A program made the position numbers and the translations under genes. From Luteimonas aquatica (lineage in GTDB: Bacteria > Pseudomonadota > Gammaproteobacteria > Xanthomonadales > Xanthomonadaceae), in the NCBI RefSeq assembly GCF_022662575.1, contig NZ_JALBFU010000001.1:305188-369187 (forward strand): 64,000 nucleotides of DNA. Reading direction: 5' to 3'. Shown here in pieces: positions 56,070 through 64,000 of the stretch. Within the stretch, counting starts at the first letter, position 1, and every line of letters starts with the position of its first letter. Under the pieces are notes generated by a model, which made no database searches, was not told the DNA's origin, and saw only the letters and a list, made by a program, of their open reading frames with translations.

Positions 56070-56750
56070 GTGCTGGAACTGGTGAAGGCGGGCGGCTGGC
56101 CGATGCTGCCCCTTTTGGTGTTGTCGGCGTTGGCGGTGGCGATCGTGGTCGAGCGCTTCTGGGCGCTGCGGCGCAAGGCCGTGCTGCCGAAGGGCCTGGG
56201 CGGCGAAGTGCGCGCCTGGGCGGCCCGCGGCCGGCTCGACCCCACGCACATCGATTCCCTGCGCGCCAACTCGCCGCTCGGCGCCCTGCTGGCGGCGGCG
56301 CTGGACGTGCGCAACCGCCCGCGCGAGGAGATCCGCGAGCGCGTGGAGGACGTCGGCCGCCACCAGGCGCACCGCATGGAGCGCTACCTCAACGCGCTCG
56401 GCACCATCGCCGCGGCCGGGCCGCTGCTCGGCCTGTTCGGCACCGTGGTGGGCATGATCCAGATGTTCCTAGGCATCATGGACCACGGCGTGGGCGACGT
56501 CAGCCAGCTCGCCGGCGGCATCGGCAAGGCGCTGGTGTGCACCGCGGCCGGCATGGTCGTGGCGGTGCCCGCGCTGGTCTTCCATCGCTACTTCCGCGCC
56601 CGCGTCGACGCCTACCTGGTCGACATGGAGCACGAGGCGATCCAGCTGATGGACGCGATCGACCCGCGCAACGCGCGCCGCGCCGCGGCTTCGCCCTTTG
56701 CCGGCGGGTCCGCCGCCGCGCCCGCCGAGGCGCTGGCCGAACAGGCCTGA
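56070..56750 (+). CDS. exbB: MotA/TolQ/ExbB family proton channel
   Basis: 226 residues, three membrane helices (about 12-35, 110-135, 155-180) with the conserved core AAGPLLGLFGTVVGMIQMF and TAAGMVVAVPALVFHRYF. With ExbD it forms a proton-driven motor that energises outer-membrane processes. The GTG at 56070 follows a GGAGG ribosome-binding site by five bases; the longer upstream reading is rejected. In Xanthomonadaceae this exbB-exbD pair sits ahead of msbA-lpxK, suggesting a function in envelope or LPS rather than classical TonB uptake. Confidence 0.9.
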   Translation: MLELVKAGGWPMLPLLVLSALAVAIVVERFWALRRKAVLPKGLGGEVRAWAARGRLDPTHIDSLRANSPLGALLAAALDVRNRPREEIRERVEDVGRHQAHRMERYLNALGTIAAAGPLLGLFGTVVGMIQMFLGIMDHGVGDVSQLAGGIGKALVCTAAGMVVAVPALVFHRYFRARVDAYLVDMEHEAIQLMDAIDPRNARRAAASPFAGGSAAAPAEALAEQA

Positions 56751-56787
56751 CCGGCCCGCGCCGGCCCGTTCCGTACAGGTTTCCCGC

Positions 56788-57225
56788 ATGCGCATCCGCG
56801 ACCGCCGCGCCGAAGACAATCCGGACATCAATCTCGTCCCGCTGATCGACGTGATCCTGGTGCTGATCATCTTCTTCGTGGTCACCACCACCTTCGACAT
56901 GCGCTCGGTGCTCAAGCTCGAGCTGCCGCGCGCCGACGGCGAGCGCGCCGCCGAGCAGGCCAAGACGCTCAACCTGCTGATCAACGCTGACGGCCGCTAC
57001 TTCGTCGACGACCGCGAGGCGCTGCGCACCGACGTCGAATCGCTCAAGCGCACCATCGCCGAGGTCGCCGGCAGCGACCGCGAGCGCACCGTGCTGATCC
57101 GCGCCGACGCGCGCACGCCGTGGCAGGCGGTGATCACCGCCTACGACGCGCTCGGCCAGCTCGGTTTCCGCCGCATCGCCAACGCGACCGCGCCCGACCA
57201 GCGCGCCCAGGGACAGGGCAGATGA
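56788..57225 (+). CDS. exbD: ExbD/TolR family protein
   Basis: 145 residues: a short cytoplasmic N-terminus ([20 protein letters not shown], with the proton-conducting aspartate in the membrane helix), one helix (about 18-38, [12 protein letters not shown]) and a periplasmic domain (about 45-135). Partner of the preceding ExbB. The ATG at 56788 has only a weak upstream AGG. It ends in an ATGA overlap with msbA. Confidence 0.9.
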   Translation: MRIRDRRAEDNPDINLVPLIDVILVLIIFFVVTTTFDMRSVLKLELPRADGERAAEQAKTLNLLINADGRYFVDDREALRTDVESLKRTIAEVAGSDRERTVLIRADARTPWQAVITAYDALGQLGFRRIANATAPDQRAQGQGR

Positions 57226-58985
57226 GCGGCGGTTCCAAGCTGGCCGCCACTTGGCCGATCTACAAGCGGTTGCGCAGCTACGCCGGCAAGTACCGCTGGC
57301 TGCTGGCGCTGGCGCTGGGCGGCATGCTGATCGAGGCCGCCGCCGGCGGCGCCTTCACCAAGCTGATGCAGCCGATCGTCGACCAGACCTTCGTCATCAA
57401 GAACGAGCGGATCGGCCTGATGCTGCCGCTGGCGATCGTCGGCCTGTTCGTGGTGCGCGGCATCGCCGGCTTCGCCGCCGACTACTACATGGCGCGCTCG
57501 GGCCGCGGCATCGCCCGCGACCTGCGGGTGATGGTGCTGGGCAAGTACCTGCGCATGCCGGGCCTGCGCTTCGACACCGAGCCGGTGCCGTCGATGCTGG
57601 TGCGCCTGGGCTCGGACTGCGACCAGGTGGCCCAGGCCACCATCGACGCGGCCAAGGTGATGCTGCAGCAGAGCTTCCAGATCGTCGCCGCGCTGACGGT
57701 GATGCTGTGGGTGAGCTGGCAGGTGACCATCGCCATCCTGGTGCTGGCGCCGCCGCTGGCCTTCGTGATGAGCCGCGTCTCCAAGCGCTACCGCCGGGTG
57801 AGCTACCGCATCCAGGAGAGCGGGGCCTCGCTGATGCAGTCGGCGGACCAGTCGCTGCACGGCCACCAGGAAGTGAAGATCTACGGCGCGCAGCAGGCCG
57901 AGCACGAGCGCTACCAGGCGCTGGCCGACAAGAACATGCGCCTGTCGATGAAGGTGGAGGCCACGCGCGGCGCCTCCTCGGCGCTGGTGCAGCTGATGGG
58001 CGCGGTGGGGCTGGCGCTGCTGCTGGTGGTGGCCGGGCAGGAGGCCTTCGCCGGGCGCCTGACCGCCGGCGGCTTCGTCGCGCTGATGACCTCGATGGTG
58101 GCGATCCTGCCTTCGCTAAAGCAGCTCACCAACGTGCAGAACATGCTGCAGCGGGGCATCGCCTCGGCCGAGCGGCTGTTCGACGTGCTCGACGCCGGCA
58201 ACGAGCCGGATACCGGCAGCGTGCCGCTGCAGCGCGCGCGCGGCCTGCTGGAGTTCCGCGACGTCGGCGCGCGCTACCCGGGACAGCACCAGCCGGCGCT
58301 CAGCGGGGTGAGCTTCGTCGCCCGGCCCGGCACCGTCACCGCGATCGTCGGGCGCTCGGGCAGCGGCAAGTCCACGCTGATCAAGCTGATCCCGCGCTTC
58401 TACACCCAGGAGAGCGGCGAGATCCTGCTCGACGGCGTGCCGGTGCAGGACTACAGGCTCGCCGACCTGCGCCGCCAGATCGCCCTGGTCGGGCAGCAGG
58501 TGATGCTGTTCGACGATACCGTCGCGGCCAACGTCGCCTACGGCGAGATGGCCAATGCCCCGAAGGACGCCGTCGACCAGGCCGTGCGCGGCGCCAACGC
58601 CGCCGAGTTCGTCGAGCGCCTGCCCGAAGGGATGGACACGCGGATCGGCAGCAACGGCACGCGCCTGTCCGGCGGCCAGCGCCAGCGCGTGGCGATCGCG
58701 CGCGCCATGCTCAAGGATGCGCCGATCCTGATCCTCGACGAGGCCACCGCGGCGCTCGACACCGAGTCCGAGCGCCTGGTGCAGGACGCGCTCGAGCGCC
58801 TGATGCCCGACCGCACCACGCTGGTCATCGCGCACCGCCTGTCCACCATCGAGCATGCGGACCAGGTGCTGGTGCTCGATCACGGCCGGCTGGTGGAGCA
58901 GGGCACGCACGCCGAACTGCTGGCCAGGGATGGCCTGTATTCCCACTTGCACAGGATGCAGTTCCGCGAGACCGGCCCGGCATGA
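57222..58985 (+). CDS. msbA: Lipid A export ATP-binding/permease protein MsbA
   Basis: 587-residue half-transporter that flips lipid A-core across the inner membrane. Six helices (about 20-310) precede an ATP-binding domain with Walker [10 protein letters not shown], the ABC signature [17 protein letters not shown], Walker [13 protein letters not shown] and the H-loop in [11 protein letters not shown]. Length fits MsbA (about 580). It overlaps exbD by four bases and lpxK by four bases, so it is coupled to LPS synthesis genes. Confidence 0.94.
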   Translation: MSGGSKLAATWPIYKRLRSYAGKYRWLLALALGGMLIEAAAGGAFTKLMQPIVDQTFVIKNERIGLMLPLAIVGLFVVRGIAGFAADYYMARSGRGIARDLRVMVLGKYLRMPGLRFDTEPVPSMLVRLGSDCDQVAQATIDAAKVMLQQSFQIVAALTVMLWVSWQVTIAILVLAPPLAFVMSRVSKRYRRVSYRIQESGASLMQSADQSLHGHQEVKIYGAQQAEHERYQALADKNMRLSMKVEATRGASSALVQLMGAVGLALLLVVAGQEAFAGRLTAGGFVALMTSMVAILPSLKQLTNVQNMLQRGIASAERLFDVLDAGNEPDTGSVPLQRARGLLEFRDVGARYPGQHQPALSGVSFVARPGTVTAIVGRSGSGKSTLIKLIPRFYTQESGEILLDGVPVQDYRLADLRRQIALVGQQVMLFDDTVAANVAYGEMANAPKDAVDQAVRGANAAEFVERLPEGMDTRIGSNGTRLSGGQRQRVAIARAMLKDAPILILDEATAALDTESERLVQDALERLMPDRTTLVIAHRLSTIEHADQVLVLDHGRLVEQGTHAELLARDGLYSHLHRMQFRETGPA

Positions 58986-59995
58986 GCGAGGGCGCGCGCA
59001 AGGCGCCGCCGTACTGGTTCGCGGGTTCCGTGCCCTGGCACGCGAGGCTGCTCTCGCGCGCGTACGGCATGGCGATCGCGCTGCGCATGCGGCTGTTCCG
59101 CGCCGGCCTGCTGCGGCGCGTGCGCGTGGACAGGCCGGTGCTGGTGATCGGCAACCTGATCGCAGGCGGCAGCGGCAAGACGCCGTTGACCGTCGCCGTG
59201 GTCGAGCGCCTGCGTGCCATGGGCTGGAACCCGGGCGTGGCCACGCGCGGCTACGGCCGTGCCGACGCGTCCACGCCGCTGTGGGTGGACGCCGACACCG
59301 ACCCGCTGCTCGGCGGCGACGAACCGGTGCTGATCGCGCGCCGCACCCGCGCCAGGGTGCGTGCCGACGCCGATCGCGTCGCCGCCGCCCGCGCGCTGAT
59401 CCAGGCCGGCTGCGACATCGTGGTCTGCGACGACGGCCTGCAGCACTACCGCCTGCGGCGCGACCTGGAGATCGAGGTGATCGACGGCCGCCGCCGCTAC
59501 GGCAACGGGCGCCTGCTGCCGGCCGGGCCGCTGCGCGAGCCGCTGGAGCGCGCGCGCGGCTGCGATTTCCACGTGCTCAACATCGGCGCCGGCGACGGCG
59601 CCGAGCCCGGTTTCGGCGAGTGGCCGATGCGGCTGGCAGCCGACCAGGCCTGGCCGCTGCGCGGCGGCCGCCCGCGCGCGCTGGACGGCTTCGCCGGGCA
59701 GCGGGTGCACGCGGTGGCGGGGATCGGCGATCCGGAACGCTTCTTCGCCATGCTGCGCGGCTTCGGCATCGCCGTGGTGCCGCACGCCTTCCCCGACCAC
59801 CACCGCTATTCGGCCGAGGATCTGCGCTTCGGCAGCGACCTGCCGGTGCTGGTGACGGAGAAGGACGCGGTGAAGTGCGCGGCGCTGGCCAACGACCGCT
59901 ACTTCAGCGTGCCGGTGGCGGCGGAATTGCCGGAGGCGTTCTGGGTGGCGCTGCTGGACCGGGTGGCGGCGCTGCGGGAGACGCAGGGGCACTGA
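58982..59995 (+). CDS. lpxK: Tetraacyldisaccharide 4'-kinase
   Basis: 337-residue membrane-associated kinase adding the 4'-phosphate of lipid A. P-loop [17 protein letters not shown] (about 57-73), [32 protein letters not shown] and [15 protein letters not shown] phosphate region at the C-terminus. Length and motif order are normal. The start overlaps the msbA stop by four bases. The 187 bases before kdsB hold nothing recognised. Confidence 0.95.
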   Translation: MSEGARKAPPYWFAGSVPWHARLLSRAYGMAIALRMRLFRAGLLRRVRVDRPVLVIGNLIAGGSGKTPLTVAVVERLRAMGWNPGVATRGYGRADASTPLWVDADTDPLLGGDEPVLIARRTRARVRADADRVAAARALIQAGCDIVVCDDGLQHYRLRRDLEIEVIDGRRRYGNGRLLPAGPLREPLERARGCDFHVLNIGAGDGAEPGFGEWPMRLAADQAWPLRGGRPRALDGFAGQRVHAVAGIGDPERFFAMLRGFGIAVVPHAFPDHHRYSAEDLRFGSDLPVLVTEKDAVKCAALANDRYFSVPVAAELPEAFWVALLDRVAALRETQGH

Positions 59996-60182
59996 GCCTG
60001 GCCGCGCGACGCCATCGTGCCGGTGCGGGCCGGAACCCGATGGAACCCGCCTTGTCTTCAAGCCCGACGGCATGCGCGGCGGCGCCAGGCGCCGTTGGAT
60101 CGGGCGCAGACCGCCGGCGGCCGGGCGTGATCTTTCCTGCAGGCAAAACCGGGTAGGCTTGTCGCCGATTCCAGGACGCCCC

Positions 60183-60956
60183 ATGACTTCAGATCCCGAC
60201 TTCGTCGTCGCCATCCCGGCCCGTTTCGACGCCACGCGCCTGCCGGGCAAGCCGCTGCGCCTGCTGGCCGGCGAGCCGCTCGTGCTGCACGTGGCGCGGC
60301 GCGCGCTGGCGGCGGGCGCGCGCGAGGTCTGGGTGGCCGCGGACGACGAACGCATCGCGCAGGCGCTGGAAGGCGCCGGGGTGCGCGTGGCGATGACGGC
60401 GAGGACGCATGCCTCCGGCAGCGACCGCCTGGCCGAATGCGCCGACATCGCCGGCTGGGACGACGACGCCCTGGTGGTGAACCTGCAGGGCGACGAGCCG
60501 TTCGCGCCGGCGGCGGGCATCCGCGCCGTGGCCGCGCTGCTGGCGCGGGGCGAGGCCGAGATGGCGACGCTGGCCGAGGCCATCGACGACCCGGACGTGC
60601 TGTTCGATCCCAACGCGGTGAAGCTGGTGCGCAACGACGCCGGCCATGCCCTGTACTTCAGCCGTGCGCCGATCCCCTGGCATCGCGACGCCTTCGCCCG
60701 TGACCGCCGCGTGCTGGTGCCCGGCGAGTGCCTGCGCCACATCGGCATCTACGGCTACCGCGCCGGTTTCCTGCGCCGGTTCACCCGCCTGCCGCCGGGC
60801 CGGCTCGAGCAGCTCGAATCGCTGGAGCAGCTGCGCGTGCTCGAGGCCGGCTTCCGCATCGCCGTGGGGCTGACGCCGGAACCGTTCCCCGGCGGCGTGG
60901 ATACGCCGGAGGACCTGGCGCGCGCGCAGCGCAGGCTGGAGGCGGGCGATGACTGA
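60183..60956 (+). CDS. kdsB: 3-deoxy-manno-octulosonate cytidylyltransferase
   Basis: 257-residue enzyme activating Kdo as CMP-Kdo for LPS core assembly. [19 protein letters not shown] is the nucleotide-binding start; [19 protein letters not shown] and YFSRAPIPW follow, with [11 protein letters not shown] in the C-terminal part. Length is normal (about 250). The stop overlaps the phosphatase start by eight bases. Confidence 0.95.
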   Translation: MTSDPDFVVAIPARFDATRLPGKPLRLLAGEPLVLHVARRALAAGAREVWVAADDERIAQALEGAGVRVAMTARTHASGSDRLAECADIAGWDDDALVVNLQGDEPFAPAAGIRAVAALLARGEAEMATLAEAIDDPDVLFDPNAVKLVRNDAGHALYFSRAPIPWHRDAFARDRRVLVPGECLRHIGIYGYRAGFLRRFTRLPPGRLEQLESLEQLRVLEAGFRIAVGLTPEPFPGGVDTPEDLARAQRRLEAGDD

Positions 60957-61446
60957 GCCGCTGCGCCTGCTGGTCGTGTGCCTGGGCAACATCTGCCGCT
61001 CGCCGATGGCCGAGGGGGCCTTGCGCGCGCGCATCGAGGAGGCCGGGTTGTCGGCCTCGGTCCGGATCGACTCGGCCGGTACCGGCGGCTGGCACGCCGG
61101 CGAACCGCCGGACCCGCGCGCCATCGCCGCCGCGCGCCGCCATGGCGTCGACCTTTCCGGCCTGCGCGCGCGCAAGCTGCAGGCCCGCGATTTCGAGCGC
61201 TTCGACGCCCTGCTGTGCGCCGACCACGCCAACCTGCGCGATGTCAGGGCGATGGGCCCTGCGGGCGGACGGGCGGAGGTCGCGCTGCTCATGGAGTGGG
61301 CCGGGCAGGCCGGTGTCGTGCCCGACCCCTATGGCGGCGGGGAGGCCGATTTCGAGCGCGTCTGGCGCCAGGTGGACGGGGCCGCGCAGGCGATCGCGGC
61401 ACGGCTGCGCGCCGGGACGGCGTCCGTGCGCGCCCGGACCGGTTGA
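60949..61446 (+). CDS. Low-molecular-weight protein tyrosine phosphatase
   Basis: 165-residue phosphatase with the P-loop [10 protein letters not shown] (nucleophile Cys11, Arg17) close to the N-terminus and the general acid aspartate in [13 protein letters not shown]. In Gram-negative bacteria this family acts on tyrosine-phosphorylated exopolysaccharide kinases (Wzb type) or has housekeeping roles. No tyrosine kinase or polysaccharide cluster is next to it here. The eight-base overlap with kdsB suggests common expression with the LPS genes. Confidence 0.9.
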   Translation: MTEPLRLLVVCLGNICRSPMAEGALRARIEEAGLSASVRIDSAGTGGWHAGEPPDPRAIAAARRHGVDLSGLRARKLQARDFERFDALLCADHANLRDVRAMGPAGGRAEVALLMEWAGQAGVVPDPYGGGEADFERVWRQVDGAAQAIAARLRAGTASVRARTG

Positions 61447-61481
61447 CGGGTTCGCGCGCAGGCCGGAAGCTGGACACGACT

Positions 61482-62909
61482 ATGAGCGCCGCCATCGCCC
61501 CGGAATTCCCGGGCCACCTCGAATGGTTGAACCTGGCCCAGCCGCTGCGCATGGCGCAGCTGCGCGGCAAGGTGTGCGCGCTGGCGTTCGTGAATGCGGG
61601 CTCGGCCTGGTGCCAGCAGCGCCTGGGCGACCTGGCCAACCTGCGCCTGCGCCACGGCGACCGCCTCAACGTGGTGGCGGTGCACGTGCCGCGCTTCGAG
61701 AACGAGCGCGATCCGGCCCGCATCGCGCCGGTGCTGCGGCGGCAGAAACTCGAATTCCCGATCGCCCACGACGCCGACTGGACGCTGTGGCAGCAATACG
61801 GCATCGAAGCCTGGCCGACGGTGGTGCTGATCGACGCCGACGGCAGGCTGCGCCAGCGCTGGGTGGGCGAGGGCCAGCTGCGCGAGCTGGAGGCGGCGCT
61901 GACCGAACTGCAGAACGAGGTCGTGCCGCGCGCGCGCGAAGTCGATCCCTTCGAGCTGCGGCAATTGCGCGAACCGCTGCTGCCGCTGAACCATCCGGCC
62001 GGGCTGGCGCTGGATCGCGGCACGCTGTACATCGCCGACAGCGGCCACCACCGCGTGCTGGCCTGCGATCCGGGCGGGCGGGTGCTGCGCCAGTTCGGCA
62101 GCGGCGGCCCCGGCTTCATCGACGGCCCCATGGAGCTGTCGGCGTTCAACCGGCCGCGTGCGCTGTGCGTGCACCACAACAACCTGTACGTCGCCGACAG
62201 CGGCAACCACGCCGTGCGCCGCATCGACCTGCAGACCGGCGACGTCGATACCGTCTGCGGCGCCGGCCGGCCCGGGCAGCCGCAGCCGGGCGTGATCGCC
62301 GATCCGCGCCGCGTCGCGCTCGACCAGCCGCGCGCCATCGCCATCGACGCCACGGGCACCATGCACATCGCCACCGCCGGCGACAACCGCATCTGGTCGC
62401 TGGACCTCGGGCGACGCGAGATCCGCCTGCTGGCGGGTTCGGGCCGGCTGGACGTGATCGACGGCGTCGGCAGCGCGGCCGCGTTCGCCGAACCGGTCGC
62501 GCTGGCCGCGGTGCAGCAGCTGCTGTACGTGTGCGACGGCGCCGGCTCGGCGATCCGCAGCGTCAATACCCGCAGCGGCCAGGTCAGCACCCTGCTGGGG
62601 CAGGGGCCCTGGGAACACGGCCACGTCGACGGCGCGCGCGGCGAGGGGCGGCTGCAGCATCCGCAGGCCATCGCGCTGGCGCCCGACGCGCCGGTGCTGT
62701 GGATCGCCGACAGCGGCAACGACGCCCTGCGTTCGCTGCGCCTGGGCGGCGGCCAGCTGGCCACGACCTCGCTGCCGCACCGCCTGCATGCGCCGGCCGG
62801 GCTGGCGGTGGCCGACGGCGCGGTCTGGATCTCCGACACCGACGCCCATGCCGTGTTGCGGCTGGATTTGCAGGACGCCACCGCGCGCCACGTCCCGATC
62901 GGCGAATGA
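61482..62909 (+). CDS. Thioredoxin-like protein with NHL repeats (NHLRC2-like)
   Basis: 475 residues. An N-terminal thioredoxin-like domain (about 10-145) has the cysteine pattern SAWCQQ rather than CXXC, so it is unlikely to be a disulfide reductase. A beta-propeller of NHL repeats (about 165-470) follows, with repeated units such as GTLYIADSGHHRVL, NLYVADSGNHAVR and LWIADSGNDALR. The layout recalls eukaryotic NHLRC2 and bacterial redoxin-NHL proteins. No signal peptide is seen. It ends in an ATGA overlap with uvrC. Function unknown. Confidence 0.85.
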   Translation: MSAAIAPEFPGHLEWLNLAQPLRMAQLRGKVCALAFVNAGSAWCQQRLGDLANLRLRHGDRLNVVAVHVPRFENERDPARIAPVLRRQKLEFPIAHDADWTLWQQYGIEAWPTVVLIDADGRLRQRWVGEGQLRELEAALTELQNEVVPRAREVDPFELRQLREPLLPLNHPAGLALDRGTLYIADSGHHRVLACDPGGRVLRQFGSGGPGFIDGPMELSAFNRPRALCVHHNNLYVADSGNHAVRRIDLQTGDVDTVCGAGRPGQPQPGVIADPRRVALDQPRAIAIDATGTMHIATAGDNRIWSLDLGRREIRLLAGSGRLDVIDGVGSAAAFAEPVALAAVQQLLYVCDGAGSAIRSVNTRSGQVSTLLGQGPWEHGHVDGARGEGRLQHPQAIALAPDAPVLWIADSGNDALRSLRLGGGQLATTSLPHRLHAPAGLAVADGAVWISDTDAHAVLRLDLQDATARHVPIGE

Positions 62910-64000
62910 CCGAAAAGCTGCACCCCTTCGACGGCAAGGCGTTCGCGCGCGGGCTGAGCACCGCGCCGGGCGTGTACCGCATGTTCGCCGCCGACGACAG
63001 CGTGCTGTACGTGGGCAAGGCGCGCGAGCTGCGCAAGCGCGTGGGCAGCTATTTCAACGCCACGCCCAAGGCCACCCGCACCATGGCCATGCTGGCGCAG
63101 GTCGCGCGCATGGACATCACCGTCACGCGCAGCGAGAGCGAGGCGCTGCTGCTGGAAAACCAGCTCATCAAGTCGCTCAAGCCGCGCTACAACGTGATGC
63201 TGCGCGACGACAAGAGCTATCCCTACGTGCTGCTCACCCAGGAGGCCTGGCCGCGCCTGGCCCTGCACCGCGGCGCGCGCGCCATCCCCGGGCGCTACTT
63301 CGGCCCGTATCCCAGCGTCGGCGCGGTGCGCGAGACGCTCAACCTGATGCACAAGCTGTTCCGGCTGCGCAGCTGCGAGGACAGCGTGTTCCGCAACCGT
63401 TCGCGGCCCTGCCTGCAGTACCAGATCGGGCGCTGCAGCGCGCCCTGCGTCGGCCTGGTGCAGGCGCGCGACTACGCCGAGGCGGTGCGCCGGGTGGGCC
63501 TGTTCCTGGACGGGCGCAGCGACGAGCTGGGCGAGGAGCTGCTGCGGACGATGGAGGCGGCCAGCGAGCGCCTGGACTTCGAGGAGGCCGGCCGCCTGCG
63601 CGACCTGATCGCGGCCATCCGCCGGCTGCAGGCGCGCCAGTACGTCGACGGCAACGCCGCCGACCTCGACGTGCTGGCCTGCGCCATGCAGGGCACGCAC
63701 GCCTGCGTGCTGCTGCTGGCCTTCCGCGACGGCCGCAACCTCGGCACGCGCGCCTTCTTCCCCAAGACCAACGGCAGCGACAACCCGGCCGAGGTGCTGG
63801 CCGCGTTCGTCTCGCAGTACTACGCCGAGCAGACGCCGCCGCGCGAGATCGTGCTGGATCGCGAGATCGACGATGTCGAACTGCTGCAGGACGTCTTCAG
63901 CACCGTCGCCGGCCGCCGCGTGGCGATCAAGACCAGCGTGCGCGGCGAGCGGGCGGGGTACCTGGACCTGGCCCGGCGCAACGCCGAGATGACGCTGGCC
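62906..64000 (+). CDS. uvrC: Excinuclease ABC subunit C (partial, cut by the right edge)
   Basis: The first 365 codons are present; the frame is open at the right edge. UvrC makes both incisions in nucleotide excision repair. Visible are the N-terminal GIY-YIG nuclease domain (about 15-95: GVYRMFAADDSVLYVGKA, LLENQLIKSLKPRYNVMLRDDKSYP), the Cys-rich segment RPCLQYQIGRCSAPCVG, and the UVR coiled-coil region that binds UvrB (ASERLDFEEAGRLRDLIAAI). The endonuclease V-like and HhH domains would follow outside the window. The ATG overlaps the NHL gene stop by four bases. Confidence 0.95.
   Translation, partial: MTEKLHPFDGKAFARGLSTAPGVYRMFAADDSVLYVGKARELRKRVGSYFNATPKATRTMAMLAQVARMDITVTRSESEALLLENQLIKSLKPRYNVMLRDDKSYPYVLLTQEAWPRLALHRGARAIPGRYFGPYPSVGAVRETLNLMHKLFRLRSCEDSVFRNRSRPCLQYQIGRCSAPCVGLVQARDYAEAVRRVGLFLDGRSDELGEELLRTMEAASERLDFEEAGRLRDLIAAIRRLQARQYVDGNAADLDVLACAMQGTHACVLLLAFRDGRNLGTRAFFPKTNGSDNPAEVLAAFVSQYYAEQTPPREIVLDREIDDVELLQDVFSTVAGRRVAIKTSVRGERAGYLDLARRNAEMTLA

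Overview
The window is GC-rich, densely packed chromosomal DNA from a gammaproteobacterium of the family Xanthomonadaceae (Lysobacter/Luteimonas/Xanthomonas relatives). The family call rests on several signatures: an N-acetylglutamate kinase fused to an acetyltransferase domain, in the order deacetylase-argB-GNAT-argC-argH-proB-proA; an alpha-amino acid ester hydrolase of the Xanthomonas type; a MetX-family protein of the Xanthomonas serine O-succinyltransferase type; and the order exbB-exbD-msbA-lpxK-kdsB-phosphatase-uvrC. The genus cannot be fixed from sequence alone. No insertion sequence, prophage, CRISPR array or rRNA was seen. Both tRNA genes are on the minus strand.

Layout. 1-7062: arginine/proline biosynthesis, one tightly coupled plus-strand operon whose first gene is cut by the left edge. 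7229-9163: secreted alpha-amino acid ester hydrolase. 9164-9472: gene-poor, with a possible decayed small membrane ORF and a hairpin. 9473-10750 (minus): CynX/NimT-type exporter. 10960-17311 (minus): pgaABCD operon for the biofilm polysaccharide poly-beta-1,6-N-acetylglucosamine, with a perfect CRP/Clp-type site upstream and a PgaD fused to a TonB C-terminal domain. 17576-17652: tRNA-Pro. 17907-21718: hisS, an enlarged histidine/aromatic amino acid ammonia-lyase and a small membrane protein. 21771-29437: TrpR-family regulator with a promoter/operator palindrome, followed by the complete operon hisG-D-C-B-H-A-F-IE. 29589-32654: secreted phosphoesterase, beta-propeller protein and YdeI/OmdA-type protein, closed by a bidirectional terminator.

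32874-35895 (minus): caspase-like C13 peptidase with mtnC, mtnD and mtnB of the methionine salvage pathway. 35974-38992 (minus): two related amino acid permeases in tandem. 39176-43138: Nudix hydrolase, two small secreted proteins of unknown function and a three-part secreted amidase with LGFP repeats. 43428-43514: tRNA-Leu. 43612-44064: DUF2214 membrane protein.

44171-48585 (minus) is the most striking part: a decaheme MtrA/DmsE-type cytochrome, an MtrB/PioB-type outer-membrane barrel and a diheme c4-like cytochrome in one operon. Together these look like an electron conduit across the outer membrane. A TetR-type regulator (48736-49410) lies just upstream, and a perfect 16-bp palindrome sits in the gap between them.

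49554-52387 (minus): cysteine dioxygenase, serine O-succinyltransferase-type MetX protein and two hypothetical proteins. 52528-55005: ComEC. 55045-55923 (minus): aspartyl/asparaginyl hydroxylase-like protein. 56070-64000: exbB, exbD, msbA, lpxK, kdsB, low-molecular-weight phosphotyrosine phosphatase, a thioredoxin/NHL-repeat protein and the start of uvrC, cut by the right edge.
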